DNA of 37,301 nt from an uncultured Oscillospiraceae bacterium (GTDB lineage: Bacteria > Bacillota > Clostridia > Oscillospirales > Ruminococcaceae), in assembly GCA_904396495.1 (NCBI GenBank), contig CAJFOJ010000012.1, positions 1 through 37,301 on the forward strand, read 5' to 3'. Shown piece after piece: positions 17,254 through 25,086 of the stretch. Position 1 is the first letter of the stretch. Every line of letters starts with the position of its first letter. Under the pieces are notes generated by a model, which worked only from the letters and a program-made list of their open reading frames with translations, had not been told where the DNA came from and did no database searches. The position numbers were made by a program, and so were the translations under genes.

Positions 17254-17301
17254 CTTAACTCACCCGCTTCCCAATTTCATCTAAATTGTACCCATATAGC
17301 A

Positions 17302-17327
17302 GAAAAAGGGACGTCACCGCCCCTTTC
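17302..17327 (-). terminator. Terminator after rplS
   Basis: On the minus strand AAAGGG and CCCTTTTTC pair around a loop of about 10 bases, 10 bases after the rplS stop. The U-run is adequate but the stem short, so partial read-through into lepB is likely. Confidence 0.65.
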
Positions 17328-17336
17328 CTCGTCTGC

Positions 17337-17681
17337 TTATACGATTTTCTCTCTGACTCTAGCAGCCTTACCCACTCTGTTGCGCAGGTAGTAGAGCTTC
17401 GCACGTCTAACACGGCCGTGACGGAGAACGTCAACAGTTACAACGTTGGGAGAATGCACCGGGAACACCCTTTCGATGCCGACGCCATGCGCAACTCGTC
17501 TCACCGTAAAGGTTTCAGAGATGCCGCCGTGCTTCATGGCAATGATGGTTCCTTCAAATGCCTGCAGTCTTTCTTTGTCTCCCTCGCGAATTTTCACTCC
17601 GACTCTGACATAGTCGCCAACCTGCAGCTTCGGGAAATCAGTCTTCATGCTGGACTGGCTGATCAATTTTAACGCGTCCAT
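17337..17681 (-). CDS. rplS: 50S ribosomal protein L19
   Basis: Large-subunit ribosomal protein at the 30S-50S interface, 114 residues from the ATG at [10 protein letters not shown]. Diagnostic segments are [56 protein letters not shown] and [21 protein letters not shown]. An AGGAGG site stands 6 bases before this ATG; the open frame continues upstream but includes leader RNA rather than protein. It heads the signal peptidase-rbgA-rnhB operon. The trmD and rimM genes that often precede rplS are not upstream here. Confidence 0.97.
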   Translation of the reverse strand: MDALKLISQSSMKTDFPKLQVGDYVRVGVKIREGDKERLQAFEGTIIAMKHGGISETFTVRRVAHGVGIERVFPVHSPNVVTVDVLRHGRVRRAKLYYLRNRVGKAARVREKIV

Positions 17682-17804
17682 AGTTTTCCTCCTAGTTTTC
17701 AGACATTCATGCATCAAAGGCCATGGCCTGTGCAGAGGACTGCCCGCTTTAATGTTACACATTAATCCCCACTCGAGTCAAAAATCCTCAAGCGGAACAA
17801 TATC
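17682..17804 (-). ncRNA. Structured rplS leader, candidate L19 autoregulatory leader
   Basis: The roughly 120-base leader between the predicted start of transcription and the rplS ribosome binding site has several pairings: CCGCUU with AAGCGG closing a domain, an inner hairpin UUAAUG/CAUUAA, and a GGCCAUGGCC palindrome just upstream of AGGAGG. Firmicutes rplS genes often carry an L19 leader (Rfam RF00556) bound by the protein itself. I infer identity from position and structure, not from an alignment. Confidence 0.45.
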
Positions 17805-17810
17805 TAATAT

Positions 17811-17839
17811 ATCTTACCATAGCATTTCTAAAAATGCAA
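17811..17839 (-). promoter_or_regulatory. Promoter for rplS operon
   Basis: Minus strand TTGCAT (17839-17834) and TAAGAT (17816-17811) with a 17-base spacer. It places the RNA start about 120 bases before the rplS ATG. Confidence 0.65.
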
Positions 17840-17971
17840 GAGATTTCCGGGATTTTCCGCGAAAAATCTCCTCTGCTGGTACGATTCGGCAACTTTGCTA
17901 AAAATAGTTCCTAATAAAGCGCAAAACTCTATTTTTCTGGCAGGTTTTAGACTGTCCTCAACAAAAAATAA

Positions 17972-18868
17972 TTACACCAAATGCCGGATGATATCCTCCC
18001 GATCTCCCTCCAGCAGGTCGATAACCGGGATCTCAATCATGGTGTAGGCGCCGGGATTTTGCTTCATTGAAGCCCGGGCCACCGCCACCAGCACCTGGCC
18101 AGTCAAAGCGGGGTTGTTGATTTTCATGTTGAACTCGAAAAGCTGGTTCGGGGTCTTGCCGGAAACACCCTTGCGGGTCAGGTTGACGCCGTGTCCCATA
18201 TCCAACACATCGGCGACGCTTTCCACTTGGATGACGTGGGTCTCGTCGCTTGCAAAATAGGGATCCGCCTTGATCTTAGCGGCGACCTCATCAAAATTGT
18301 AACCGTCTTTGAGTTCGATATACACCATCCTGCGATGGATGGAAGTCCCCAGGGGAATGGTCATCGAGAGGGCCTCCTTAACGCCTTCCACCGCCTTGAC
18401 GGCAACGGTGTGGCCCATGCTCATGCCAGGGCCAAAATTGGTGTAGGTGAGGCCCTTGGGGGCGCAGGACTGCACCAAAGTGCGAACAACGGAATCAGAG
18501 CCCGGATCCCAGCCTGCGGAAATAATGGACACCCGGCCATGCTCCTTGGCGGCCTTGTCCAGCGTCTCATGGAGGTCCCAAATTTGGGTGTGGATGTCAA
18601 AGCTGTCCACCGTGTTGATACCATTTTCCAGGCATTCCAGCGCATATTTCTCCACCGAACGGGTGGGGGTAGCTAGAATCGCCACGTCGGGCTTTTGGGA
18701 GAGCTTGGTCACCTGATCCACCACCTGGTACCGGTGCAACTCTGTAGGCTGTTCTCCCTCAGCATTTCTCCTCACAACGCCGACGCACTCGATGTCGCCG
18801 CAGGCCTCGATAGCCTCCAGGACGTACCGGCCGATGTTGCCGTATCCAATAACTGCCGCCTTGATCAT
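17972..18868 (-). CDS. ddh: meso-diaminopimelate D-dehydrogenase
   Basis: NADPH-dependent enzyme that makes meso-diaminopimelate from tetrahydrodipicolinate and ammonia in one step, supplying peptidoglycan cross-links and lysine. From MIKAAVIGYGNIGRYVLEAI the protein has 298 residues. The Rossmann motif GYGNIG is at the N-terminus, and SAGWDPGSDSVVRTL, NFGPGMSMGHTVAVK and the later HVIQVESVADVLDMGHGVNLTRKG segments are those of Ddh. I chose the third ATG of the cluster because AAAGGA lies 9 bases before it. It is a single gene with its own promoter and a leader of about 100 bases that can form alternative hairpins. Confidence 0.94.
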   Translation of the reverse strand: MIKAAVIGYGNIGRYVLEAIEACGDIECVGVVRRNAEGEQPTELHRYQVVDQVTKLSQKPDVAILATPTRSVEKYALECLENGINTVDSFDIHTQIWDLHETLDKAAKEHGRVSIISAGWDPGSDSVVRTLVQSCAPKGLTYTNFGPGMSMGHTVAVKAVEGVKEALSMTIPLGTSIHRRMVYIELKDGYNFDEVAAKIKADPYFASDETHVIQVESVADVLDMGHGVNLTRKGVSGKTPNQLFEFNMKINNPALTGQVLVAVARASMKQNPGAYTMIEIPVIDLLEGDREDIIRHLV

Positions 18869-18911
18869 CTTCATCATTCCTTTTGTCTAAAATAGCGGGG
18901 CTTTATTGACA

Positions 18912-18948
18912 CCTTTTCCACAGACAGGAAAAGGGGTTTATCCCTTTT
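18912..18948 (-). other. Mutually exclusive hairpins in the ddh leader
   Basis: On the minus strand AAAAGGG can pair with CCCTTTT (18948-18929), and the overlapping CCTTTTCC can instead pair with GGAAAAGG (18934-18912). Both stems use the same central segment, so only one can form. No U-run follows the second stem, so an intrinsic terminator is not evident. Confidence 0.4.
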
Positions 18949-18977
18949 GCAGAAAGCCGCGGCTGCCTGCGGGATTT

Positions 18978-19006
18978 ATTATACCCCGATTGGAAAAAAC
19001 CGTCAA
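18978..19006 (-). promoter_or_regulatory. Promoter for ddh
   Basis: Minus strand TTGACG (19006-19001), 17-base spacer, perfect TATAAT (18983-18978). A second TTGACG copy lies 10 bases upstream. Confidence 0.8.
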
Positions 19007-19046
19007 TATCCGTCAAAAAAAGTTTACTTGTCTTAAGGACATCCAC

Positions 19047-19079
19047 AAAAATTTCCGACTTGCATGCAGTGCAGGAAAT
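19047..19079 (-). terminator. Terminator of tyrS
   Basis: Minus strand ATTTCC and GGAAAT enclose an inner TGCA/TGCA pairing and are followed by four further U, about 15 bases after the tyrS stop codon. Confidence 0.65.
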
Positions 19080-19093
19080 GGCTTGAACTCAGC

Positions 19094-20305
19094 TTATCTG
19101 GAAGCCTTGTGAAACACCTTCTTGCCCTTTTTGATGACGACAAAGTCGTCGATTTTGACCATCTCTTTGGGGTCAGAAATCTTTTCCCCATCCACTGAGA
19201 TGCCCCCCTGCTGGACTAGGCGCCGCGCTTCCCCGTTGGAGGGGGCCAAACCGCATTTGACCAGCAGCGTCAGGATGCCGATCTCCCCGTTTACGAGGTC
19301 TTCCCCAGACAAAACAGTGGTGGGCATGTCGTCGGAATTGGCCGCAGCGGAGAATACCTGACGGGCCGCATCCAGGGCCTTTTGGGCCTCCTCCTCGCCG
19401 TGGACCATTTTAGTCAGCTCAAAGGCCAAGCGCTCTTTGACCGGATTGAGCTGAGCGCCGCTCAGCGTTTCCATCGACTCGATCTCCTCGATGGGGACAA
19501 AGGTGAGCAGCTTCATGCAGTTGATGACATCGTCGTCCCCCACATTCCGCCAGTATTGGAAAAACTCGTAAGGGGTGGTCTTTTCCGGGTCAAGCCACAG
19601 CGCCCCCTTTTCAGTCTTGCCCATCTTTTTGCCTTCCTTGGTGGTCAACAGGGTAAAGGTCATGCCGTAGACTTCTTCCCCTTCCACACGGCGGACCAAA
19701 TCCACACCGCCTAGGATGTTGCTCCACTGGTCGTCGCCGCCCAGTTCGATCTTGCAGCCCTCAGTGCGGTATAAATGGAGAAAATCATAGCTCTGCATAA
19801 TCATGTAGTTGAACTCGATAAAGCTGAGTCCCCGCTCTAACCGGGATTTAAAACATTCCGCCGTCAACATCTTATTAACTGAGAAAAATTTTCCCACATC
19901 CCGCAAGAAGTCCAGGTATTTAAACTCGCAGAGCCAGTCGCCATTTTTGACGATCTTGGCGTTGTCGCCAGAAAAGTCCACAAATTTGGACATCTGCCGG
20001 CGGAAGCATTCGGCGTTGTGGGCGATCTGCTCCTTGGTGAGCATAGGGCGCATATCGGTTTTTCCAGTGGGGTCGCCCACCAAGGTAGTGCCGGTGCCCA
20101 AAAGAGCGATAGGCCGGTGCCCCGCCATCTGGAGCCGCTTCATGACCACCAGCTGCAAAAAATGCCCCACATGGAGACTGTCGGCGGTGGCGTCAAAACC
20201 GATGTAAAAGGTCACCTTCTCGTTGTTTAACAGCTCTTCGATTTTGTCTTCGTGGGTCATCTGAGCGATGAGCCCCCTGCGTTTTAACTCTTCAAATACC
20301 GTCAT
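19094..20305 (-). CDS. tyrS: Tyrosyl-tRNA synthetase
   Basis: Class I aminoacyl-tRNA synthetase charging tRNA-Tyr, 403 residues. The HIGH-type motif is HVGH at 45-48 and the KMSKS-type motif reads KMGKT in [16 protein letters not shown]. The tyrosine-binding region ([30 protein letters not shown]) and the C-terminal S4 RNA-binding domain ([17 protein letters not shown]) are complete. A GGAGAAG site precedes the ATG. It is expressed from a T-box leader, consistent with control by uncharged tRNA-Tyr. Confidence 0.98.
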   Translation of the reverse strand: MTVFEELKRRGLIAQMTHEDKIEELLNNEKVTFYIGFDATADSLHVGHFLQLVVMKRLQMAGHRPIALLGTGTTLVGDPTGKTDMRPMLTKEQIAHNAECFRRQMSKFVDFSGDNAKIVKNGDWLCEFKYLDFLRDVGKFFSVNKMLTAECFKSRLERGLSFIEFNYMIMQSYDFLHLYRTEGCKIELGGDDQWSNILGGVDLVRRVEGEEVYGMTFTLLTTKEGKKMGKTEKGALWLDPEKTTPYEFFQYWRNVGDDDVINCMKLLTFVPIEEIESMETLSGAQLNPVKERLAFELTKMVHGEEEAQKALDAARQVFSAAANSDDMPTTVLSGEDLVNGEIGILTLLVKCGLAPSNGEARRLVQQGGISVDGEKISDPKEMVKIDDFVVIKKGKKVFHKASR

Positions 20306-20364
20306 TTTTCTTCTCCTTTATCCAATAAATTTTTGTTTTCCGGAGGGGAATGGGTCCCATATAA

Positions 20365-20625
20365 CAAAAAGCCCTCTACCCCCAACGGGATAGAGGACGA
20401 CTGAGTCGTGGTACCACCTCTGTTCGCCGCGCTTTCGCAACCGCGGCCTCATCCAGTACGAACGTCATACTGTAACGCTGTAACGGGCGTTCCCGGCCAT
20501 CCCTACTAAATTCATTCAGGACGCAGCTCCAAGAGGTATTCACATCAGATAGCCTGCGTTTTTCCACCAACCAAACGCTCTCTGCAAGGCTTTTTCCAAC
20601 GCTACTTTTTCTTTTCACAGCCATT
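20365..20625 (-). ncRNA. T-box leader of tyrS
   Basis: The T-box antiterminator sequence AGGTGGTACCACG is at 20419-20407 and is followed by a strong terminator, a CCTCTATCCC stem pairing with its partner and a U-run (20396-20366). Upstream on the minus strand lies the stem I domain, with a UAC triplet at 20538-20536 in a GUGAAUACCUC context as the likely tyrosine specifier. Binding of uncharged tRNA-Tyr would favour the antiterminator and allow tyrS transcription. Confidence 0.92.
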
Positions 20626-20631
20626 GCCCTC

Positions 20632-20660
20632 ATCTTACCATAGATTTCCCCCAAAGTCAA
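20632..20660 (-). promoter_or_regulatory. Promoter for the tyrS T-box transcript
   Basis: Minus strand TTGACT (20660-20655) and TAAGAT (20637-20632), spacer 17. It is back-to-back with the bioY promoter, 29 bases away. Confidence 0.8.
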
Positions 20661-20678
20661 CTCCCTAAACAAAAAGTT

Positions 20679-20710
20679 ATGTTAACCTATTGACAAATTA
20701 TAGTTTACAC
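20679..20710. promoter_or_regulatory. Candidate BirA operator of bioY
   Basis: ATGTTAACC (20679-20687), 14 bases, AGTTTACAC (20702-20710): two inverted half sites like the biotin repressor operator (TTGTTAACC/TTGTAAACC type with a 14-16 base spacer). It covers the bioY -35 box. A further GTTAAC lies downstream at 20723-20728. The second half site is imperfect (6 of 9 positions match the dyad). Confidence 0.6.
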
Positions 20711-20718
20711 TATAAAAT
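20690..20718 (+). promoter_or_regulatory. Promoter for bioY
   Basis: TTGACA at 20690-20695 and TAAAAT at 20713-20718 with a 17-base spacer. The candidate BirA operator overlaps it, so biotin-bound BirA should block RNA polymerase. Confidence 0.78.
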
Positions 20719-20769
20719 AAACGTTAACATATTGCATTTTTTGAGTTGACATAAGAAAGGATGTCTATC

Positions 20770-21309
20770 ATGACTGTCAAAACCAGAACCCTTGCATTCA
20801 CCGCGCTACTCGCCGCAGCCACCGCGGTATTGGCCCAAATTTCCATTCCGCTCCCCTCCATGGTTCCCATATCTTTAGGAACCATGGGCGGCTATTTGGC
20901 GGCGGGGCTTCTCTCCTGGCAAGCGGCTACCATGAGTCAACTGATATATGTTCTGATTGGCGCAGTAGGCGTCCCTGTCTTTGCGGGATTCGCCGGCGGA
21001 TTTGGCACCGTCATGGGGCCCACCGGAGGATACCTCATCGGGTACATTATTTCTGCGCTGACGGCGGGGCTCATTCTCTCCAAAACCAGTAGAAAGCTCT
21101 ATTGGTTCATTATCGCCATGGCTGCGGGCACCTTTTTCTGCTATCTGTTCGGCACCATCTGGTATATGGCCGTCATGTCCCAGACAAACATCGCCGCCGC
21201 GCTGATGAGCTGCGTCGTCCCCTTTCTTCCGGGGGATGCCGTCAAAATCCTGTTGGCGTCGCTGCTCTCTTTTAAGCTGCGTCCCATTCTCAGACGGACT
21301 ATTGCGTAA
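20770..21309 (+). CDS. bioY: Biotin ECF transporter S component BioY
   Basis: Membrane substrate-binding subunit for biotin uptake, 179 residues with about six hydrophobic segments. The BioY signature is clear: QISIPLPSMVPISLGTMGGYLAAGLL, then YVLIGAVGVPVFAGFAGGFGTVMGPTGGYLIGYI. I chose the ATG giving MTVKTRTLAF because AAAGG lies 9 bases before it; the ATG three codons earlier touches the ribosome binding site. The energizing ATPases EcfA/EcfA' and EcfT are not in the window, so it must use a shared module elsewhere. The upstream BirA-like dyad supports biotin control. Confidence 0.95.
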   Translation: MTVKTRTLAFTALLAAATAVLAQISIPLPSMVPISLGTMGGYLAAGLLSWQAATMSQLIYVLIGAVGVPVFAGFAGGFGTVMGPTGGYLIGYIISALTAGLILSKTSRKLYWFIIAMAAGTFFCYLFGTIWYMAVMSQTNIAAALMSCVVPFLPGDAVKILLASLLSFKLRPILRRTIA

Positions 21310-21315
21310 ACTGAA

Positions 21316-21420
21316 AAAAGCGCGCCGGATTCAGGGCGAATTGTCAGAACTGGGCAGGAAAGGAGGTTGGCCTTTCCTGCCCAGTTTTCTGATCGTGTCA
21401 CCTGAATCCGGCGCGCTTTT
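21316..21420. repeat. Nested double inverted repeat between bioY and ctpA (probable bidirectional terminator)
   Basis: Outer arms of 20 bp match perfectly (21316-21335 and 21401-21420, core GCGCGCCGGATTCAGG), with A/T ends outward on both strands. Inside, 14 bp match perfectly (21350-21363 and 21371-21384, CTGGGCAGGAAAGG) around a 7-base loop, extended by 5 more pairs with a 2-base bulge. The two genes converge here; bioY stops 6 bases to the left and ctpA ends 7 bases to the right. It can end both transcripts but is much longer than other terminators in the window. Confidence 0.8.
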
Positions 21421-21427
21421 ATCTACT

Positions 21428-22618
21428 CTAGTGTTTGGCGTTCAACACCTCGATAGCCTTCATCAACTGGGGATCGGAGGTCTCATCCAGCGTGTCAAAG
21501 TTGAGCTTTTGCTCAGTAGTCAACGCCACCTCGTAGTCGGGTTTGAGGCCCACACCGTTAAAGTTCACGCCGCTGTGGGGGTTGAAATAGGCGATGGTCA
21601 TCTTAATGGCGGAGCCGTCTTCCAATGGGAAGGCACCTTGCATAATCCCCTTGCCATAGGTAGTCTGACCCACGAGTTCCGCCACCTTAAAGTCCCGAAG
21701 GTCGGCGGCGAACAACTCGGCCGCGCTGGCTGTCTCGCCATCCACTAGGACCACCATGGGGAGCTCGATACAACTGGAATCCGAGGTGCGGAGCACAGTG
21801 GTCTCGCCTTTCTTATTGGTCTCGGACACCAAATCCCCCTCGGGGAGCAAGTAGTCGAGCACATCCGCCACGCTGTCCAACAACCCGCCTGGATTATTCC
21901 GGACGTCAAATATCAAACCCTTCACATCCTGGGACCGCAGGTCGGAAACAGCGTACTTAAAGTCGTCCACCGTTGTTTCGTCAAAGTTGCTGATTTTAAT
22001 ATAGCCGTTTTCACCGATAACCCGGTATTCAACAGTGGAGGAGTGGACGTTTCTGCGAGTCAGTTCTACCGTGTAGTCCTCCCCGTCCCGCCTCAGGGTC
22101 AGGTTCAGTTTAGTACCTTCCTCCCCTTTGATGTTTGACATGGCCTGGGTGTACCCGATGGTTAGGATGTCTTCGTCGTTGACCTTGACAATCAAATCCC
22201 CCGCCTGGATGCCCGCCGCTTCCGCAGGGGAGTCCTCCTTGACGTCGACGATGAGAATATAGCCGCTGTCGTCCTTGCGTGCGGTGGTGCCGATACCCAC
22301 CAAGACACCCTCATTTTCCTGTTGGTAGTATTTATACTCCTCCTGGTTCATATAGGCGGCATATGGGTCGTTAATTCCCGCCATATAGCCCTGGGCCACA
22401 TAATCGAGCAGGGTTTCCTCGTCGATGTCGTTTAAATACTGGTTGCGGACATAGGTATCGATTTCAGAGAGTTTTTTATACAGGTGTTCCCGCTCATCCA
22501 CGTTTGCGATTTTGGTGTTAAACACATTCAGAGAAAAGAACATGGTAATGGTAAAGGTGATCGCCGCGGCGATGGCCATAAAACAAATCGCCACGCCCAG
22601 AGAAATTTTTTTGTTCAT
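21428..22618 (-). CDS. S41 family C-terminal processing peptidase (CtpA type)
   Basis: Membrane-anchored, extracytoplasmic serine protease of 396 residues. Residues about 8-32 form an N-terminal membrane anchor. The PDZ domain spans about 100-190 (VGIGTTARKD; VKEDSPAEAAGIQAGDLIVKVN). The S41 core follows with the FDVRNNPGGLLDSV motif, catalytic Ser298 in DGETASAAELFA and Lys323 in TTYGKG. Such proteases often act on envelope proteins, in some species on peptidoglycan hydrolases. It lies downstream of ftsE-ftsX and the M23 hydrolase gene, in the same direction, as in many Firmicutes. A GTGAGG ribosome binding site is present, and a long hairpin lies just upstream. Confidence 0.95.
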   Translation of the reverse strand: MNKKISLGVAICFMAIAAAITFTITMFFSLNVFNTKIANVDEREHLYKKLSEIDTYVRNQYLNDIDEETLLDYVAQGYMAGINDPYAAYMNQEEYKYYQQENEGVLVGIGTTARKDDSGYILIVDVKEDSPAEAAGIQAGDLIVKVNDEDILTIGYTQAMSNIKGEEGTKLNLTLRRDGEDYTVELTRRNVHSSTVEYRVIGENGYIKISNFDETTVDDFKYAVSDLRSQDVKGLIFDVRNNPGGLLDSVADVLDYLLPEGDLVSETNKKGETTVLRTSDSSCIELPMVVLVDGETASAAELFAADLRDFKVAELVGQTTYGKGIMQGAFPLEDGSAIKMTIAYFNPHSGVNFNGVGLKPDYEVALTTEQKLNFDTLDETSDPQLMKAIEVLNAKH

Positions 22619-22659
22619 CCAGTTTACCTCACTTTCCGGTCATAGAGTGTGGCGGCCAT

Positions 22660-22704
22660 CCAAGTGCAAAGGCTCTATCGGGATGATAGAGCCTTTGCAC
22701 TTGG
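22660..22704. repeat. Perfect 20-bp inverted repeat upstream of ctpA
   Basis: Arms 22660-22679 and 22685-22704 are exact complements around the 5-base loop GGGAT. There is no T-run on either strand, and a smaller GCGGCG/CGCCGC hairpin adjoins it at about 22706-22727. On the minus strand it lies 149 bases after the M23 peptidase stop and 41 bases before the ctpA ATG, so it would be in the ctpA 5' leader or in a read-through transcript. Confidence 0.85.
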
Positions 22705-22852
22705 AGCGGCGCTCTGCACGACGCCGCCTGACACAATTGTATAAATGATATTCCGCTTCCTTCATACAAAATTCAGCCCTGTTGTTTATTGTATTAGAAA
22801 AATACGGATATTTTGAACCGGTTTTTTAAAAAATTTTAAAACTTTCTCAAAA

Positions 22853-24061
22853 TTATGAATGGACATAATTGGCGGGATTTTGATGCTGACCGTTTACGCG
22901 GACCTCAAAATGAAGGTGTGGGCCAGTAGAATTTCCTGTGGAGCCGACCAAAGCGATGGTATCCCCCTGCTGTACCGTATCCCCAATGCTGACGAGAAGC
23001 TGGCTGGCATGGGCATACAGGGTGGAATAACCGCCTCCGTGGTCGATGATGACGTAGTTTCCATAACTATAGTGGCTGGTGGCTTGGATTACTGTGCCAG
23101 ACGCCGCCGCCACAATATTGGCTCCGAAAACGCCGCCGCCGGTAATGTCCATACCGGTGTGGAAACCGCCCCAACGAGAACCATAGGGGGAAGAAATGGT
23201 ACTGTAGCCCGGCAGAGGCCAAATAAACTGGCTATTTGCGGTGGAACCGTCGGAACTACTGGACGAATGGGTCTTATACCAGTTTTGCAACTCCTGCTCG
23301 ACAGCTTTTTCCTCCGCCAGCGCCGCGTCCCTGTTATTCTCATACTGATCCTTCAGCGCGTCGTAATCCTGCATGGCATCTTCGCTCTGGGCGTAAGCCT
23401 GCTCCAGTTCAGACTGGGTAGCCTTGATGTTCTCTCGCTGGATTATGATTTCCTGCTGGCGCTGCTCGATAGCAGCTTTATCCTCTTCTATCCCCGCCTT
23501 TTCCTCCTCGATAGCAGCCTTCTGGGTACGCAGATCGTCCACCAGCTGCTGGTCGTGGGAGGAAATTGCCTTCATCATCTCGGCGTTTGTCAAAAAGTCG
23601 GAAAAGCTCTCCGCCGACAGGAGCATCTCCAAAGAGGAGTTTTCCCCCGCCATATACATGGCGCGCATCCGTTGTTTGAACACCTCATATGTATCGGCGA
23701 TCTCCAGCTCTTTATCAGCGATCTCCTCTTCCTTTTGGGCAATCTGGTCATTTTTTTCATCGATATCGGCGTTCATGGCGGAAATGCTCTCCTGGAGGAG
23801 GTTGATCTTCTGCTGGTTGAGGGAAATCTGGTTATCCAGCGCCTCCTGCTTTTGCTCTTCCTGGCCGATCTGTTTGTTTAAATTGGAGAGATTGGCGTTG
23901 GCCTCGTCCAGCTTTTTCTGAATTTCCTGCTGCTTTTGCTGGATCTCGCTGAGGGAGTCGGCCGCCGACACCTTGACAGGCTGTTCACCCGCCGCCCCAA
24001 AGCCAACTGTGCAGGTCAGGCACAGTGCAGTGAGAAACGCCCAAATTTTTTTTCTTTTCAT
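22853..24061 (-). CDS. M23 peptidase with coiled coil (EnvC/PcsB-like, FtsEX-associated)
   Basis: Secreted murein hydrolase or hydrolase activator, 402 residues. A signal peptide (to about residue 34, ending VSA-A) is followed by a long coiled coil (about 36-265; Gln/Glu/Lys-rich heptads, IQQKQQEIQKKLDEANANL onward), a Ser-rich linker, and a C-terminal LytM/M23 domain with intact zinc residues His301 and Asp305 (FHTGMDI) and His382/His384 (HLHFEV). Because the active site is complete, it is likely a true endopeptidase rather than an EnvC-like pseudoenzyme. Its position directly after ftsE-ftsX matches the known pairing in which FtsEX ATP cycles control a coiled-coil hydrolase during division. 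Confidence 0.95.
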   Translation of the reverse strand: MKRKKIWAFLTALCLTCTVGFGAAGEQPVKVSAADSLSEIQQKQQEIQKKLDEANANLSNLNKQIGQEEQKQEALDNQISLNQQKINLLQESISAMNADIDEKNDQIAQKEEEIADKELEIADTYEVFKQRMRAMYMAGENSSLEMLLSAESFSDFLTNAEMMKAISSHDQQLVDDLRTQKAAIEEEKAGIEEDKAAIEQRQQEIIIQRENIKATQSELEQAYAQSEDAMQDYDALKDQYENNRDAALAEEKAVEQELQNWYKTHSSSSSDGSTANSQFIWPLPGYSTISSPYGSRWGGFHTGMDITGGGVFGANIVAAASGTVIQATSHYSYGNYVIIDHGGGYSTLYAHASQLLVSIGDTVQQGDTIALVGSTGNSTGPHLHFEVRVNGQHQNPANYVHS

Positions 24062-24180
24062 AATGCCTTACCTTTCTTTCTAACTACAGGCCCCCACAGT
24101 GTTTCCTGGAAGGAAACATCTAAAAAGCGGGAAAAGTCTTTATTTATCCTATTCTTACCGTAACATCATAACAGATGCCG

Positions 24181-25086
24181 TTACACTTTTAAGTGTCCCC
24201 GCATACTCATGGCGCTTCCAAATCCGCCGACCACGATGCCGGAGATGAGGAAATACCCCAAAATCTGATAGGCAATCTGCTCAAAGGGAACCAAATTCTG
24301 GGAAATCGAACCCAGCCAGGTGTTGGATTCCGACGTGACCGCGTCGAGGAAGATGTTATAGCCTCCCCAGATGATACCGAATGCCACCAGCGCGGCAATA
24401 AGGCCCAAGGTGACCCCTTCCACCACAAAGGGGACCCGGATAAAAGCGTTGTTAGCGCCCACATATTTCATAATGTTGATCTCTTTTCGTCTGGCGAACA
24501 CAGAGGCACGGATGGTATTAGTAATGATGACCAACGAAACGATGACCAGCGCGATGATAACGGCTCCTCCGAAGGTGTTGACCATCTTCCGCATATTCAT
24601 CAGGGTATTGCTCAAATCGGTGGGCGCGTCCACCTTCAAAACATAGTCCATGTTTTCAATCTGGGTCAGAATGCTGTCCAGGTGCTCCGGATCGAGGATC
24701 TTCACCCGGAAGGACTCAGGTAGGAAGTCATTTTCGACCCCTTCCATCAAGGCCTCGTCGCCGTCCAGGTAGTTCTCGATAACATCCTCCATCGCCTGTT
24801 CTCTCGAGACAAATTCAATGTCCCCCAACCCCTGGATGTTAGAAAGCTCACTTTTCAAGGTGTCGCTGTACCCCTCCGGGGCATCCAGGTCGATGAACAC
24901 GACGATTTCGTTTTGCTCGCCGACGAATTTCACGATATTGTCTACGTTGATGCTAAACAAAACCGCAAACCCGACTATCAAAAGACAGGCGATCAGCGTG
25001 CCGATAGACGCCACGGTCATCATCCGGTTGTTCCACAAATTTCTGATACCGTTCTTTACGAGGTACCTGAAACTACTAGCTCTCAT
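24181..25086 (-). CDS. ftsX: Cell division protein FtsX
   Basis: Four-span membrane partner of FtsE, 301 residues. The first membrane segment is at about 20-45 (IGTLIACLLIVGFAVLFSI), followed by the large extracytoplasmic loop (about 50-165) that contacts the hydrolase, then three spans with the FtsX/MacB C-terminal pattern (ASVFARRKEINIMKYVGANNAFIRVPFVVEG). The ATG reading MRASSFRYL has AGGAGG 5 bases before it and overlaps the last 11 bases of ftsE, so translation is coupled; the upstream GTG lies on the ribosome binding site itself. Confidence 0.96.
   Translation of the reverse strand: MRASSFRYLVKNGIRNLWNNRMMTVASIGTLIACLLIVGFAVLFSINVDNIVKFVGEQNEIVVFIDLDAPEGYSDTLKSELSNIQGLGDIEFVSREQAMEDVIENYLDGDEALMEGVENDFLPESFRVKILDPEHLDSILTQIENMDYVLKVDAPTDLSNTLMNMRKMVNTFGGAVIIALVIVSLVIITNTIRASVFARRKEINIMKYVGANNAFIRVPFVVEGVTLGLIAALVAFGIIWGGYNIFLDAVTSESNTWLGSISQNLVPFEQIAYQILGYFLISGIVVGGFGSAMSMRGHLKV

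Noticed and set aside
20376-20672. 98-codon minus-strand open frame before tyrS
   Set aside because: It covers the T-box leader RNA, whose T-box motif, specifier and terminator explain the sequence.
22859-23881. 340-codon open frame on the plus strand
   Set aside because: It is antisense to the M23 peptidase coiled coil; the repetitive codons of that region keep the opposite frame open. No ribosome binding site and no family resemblance.
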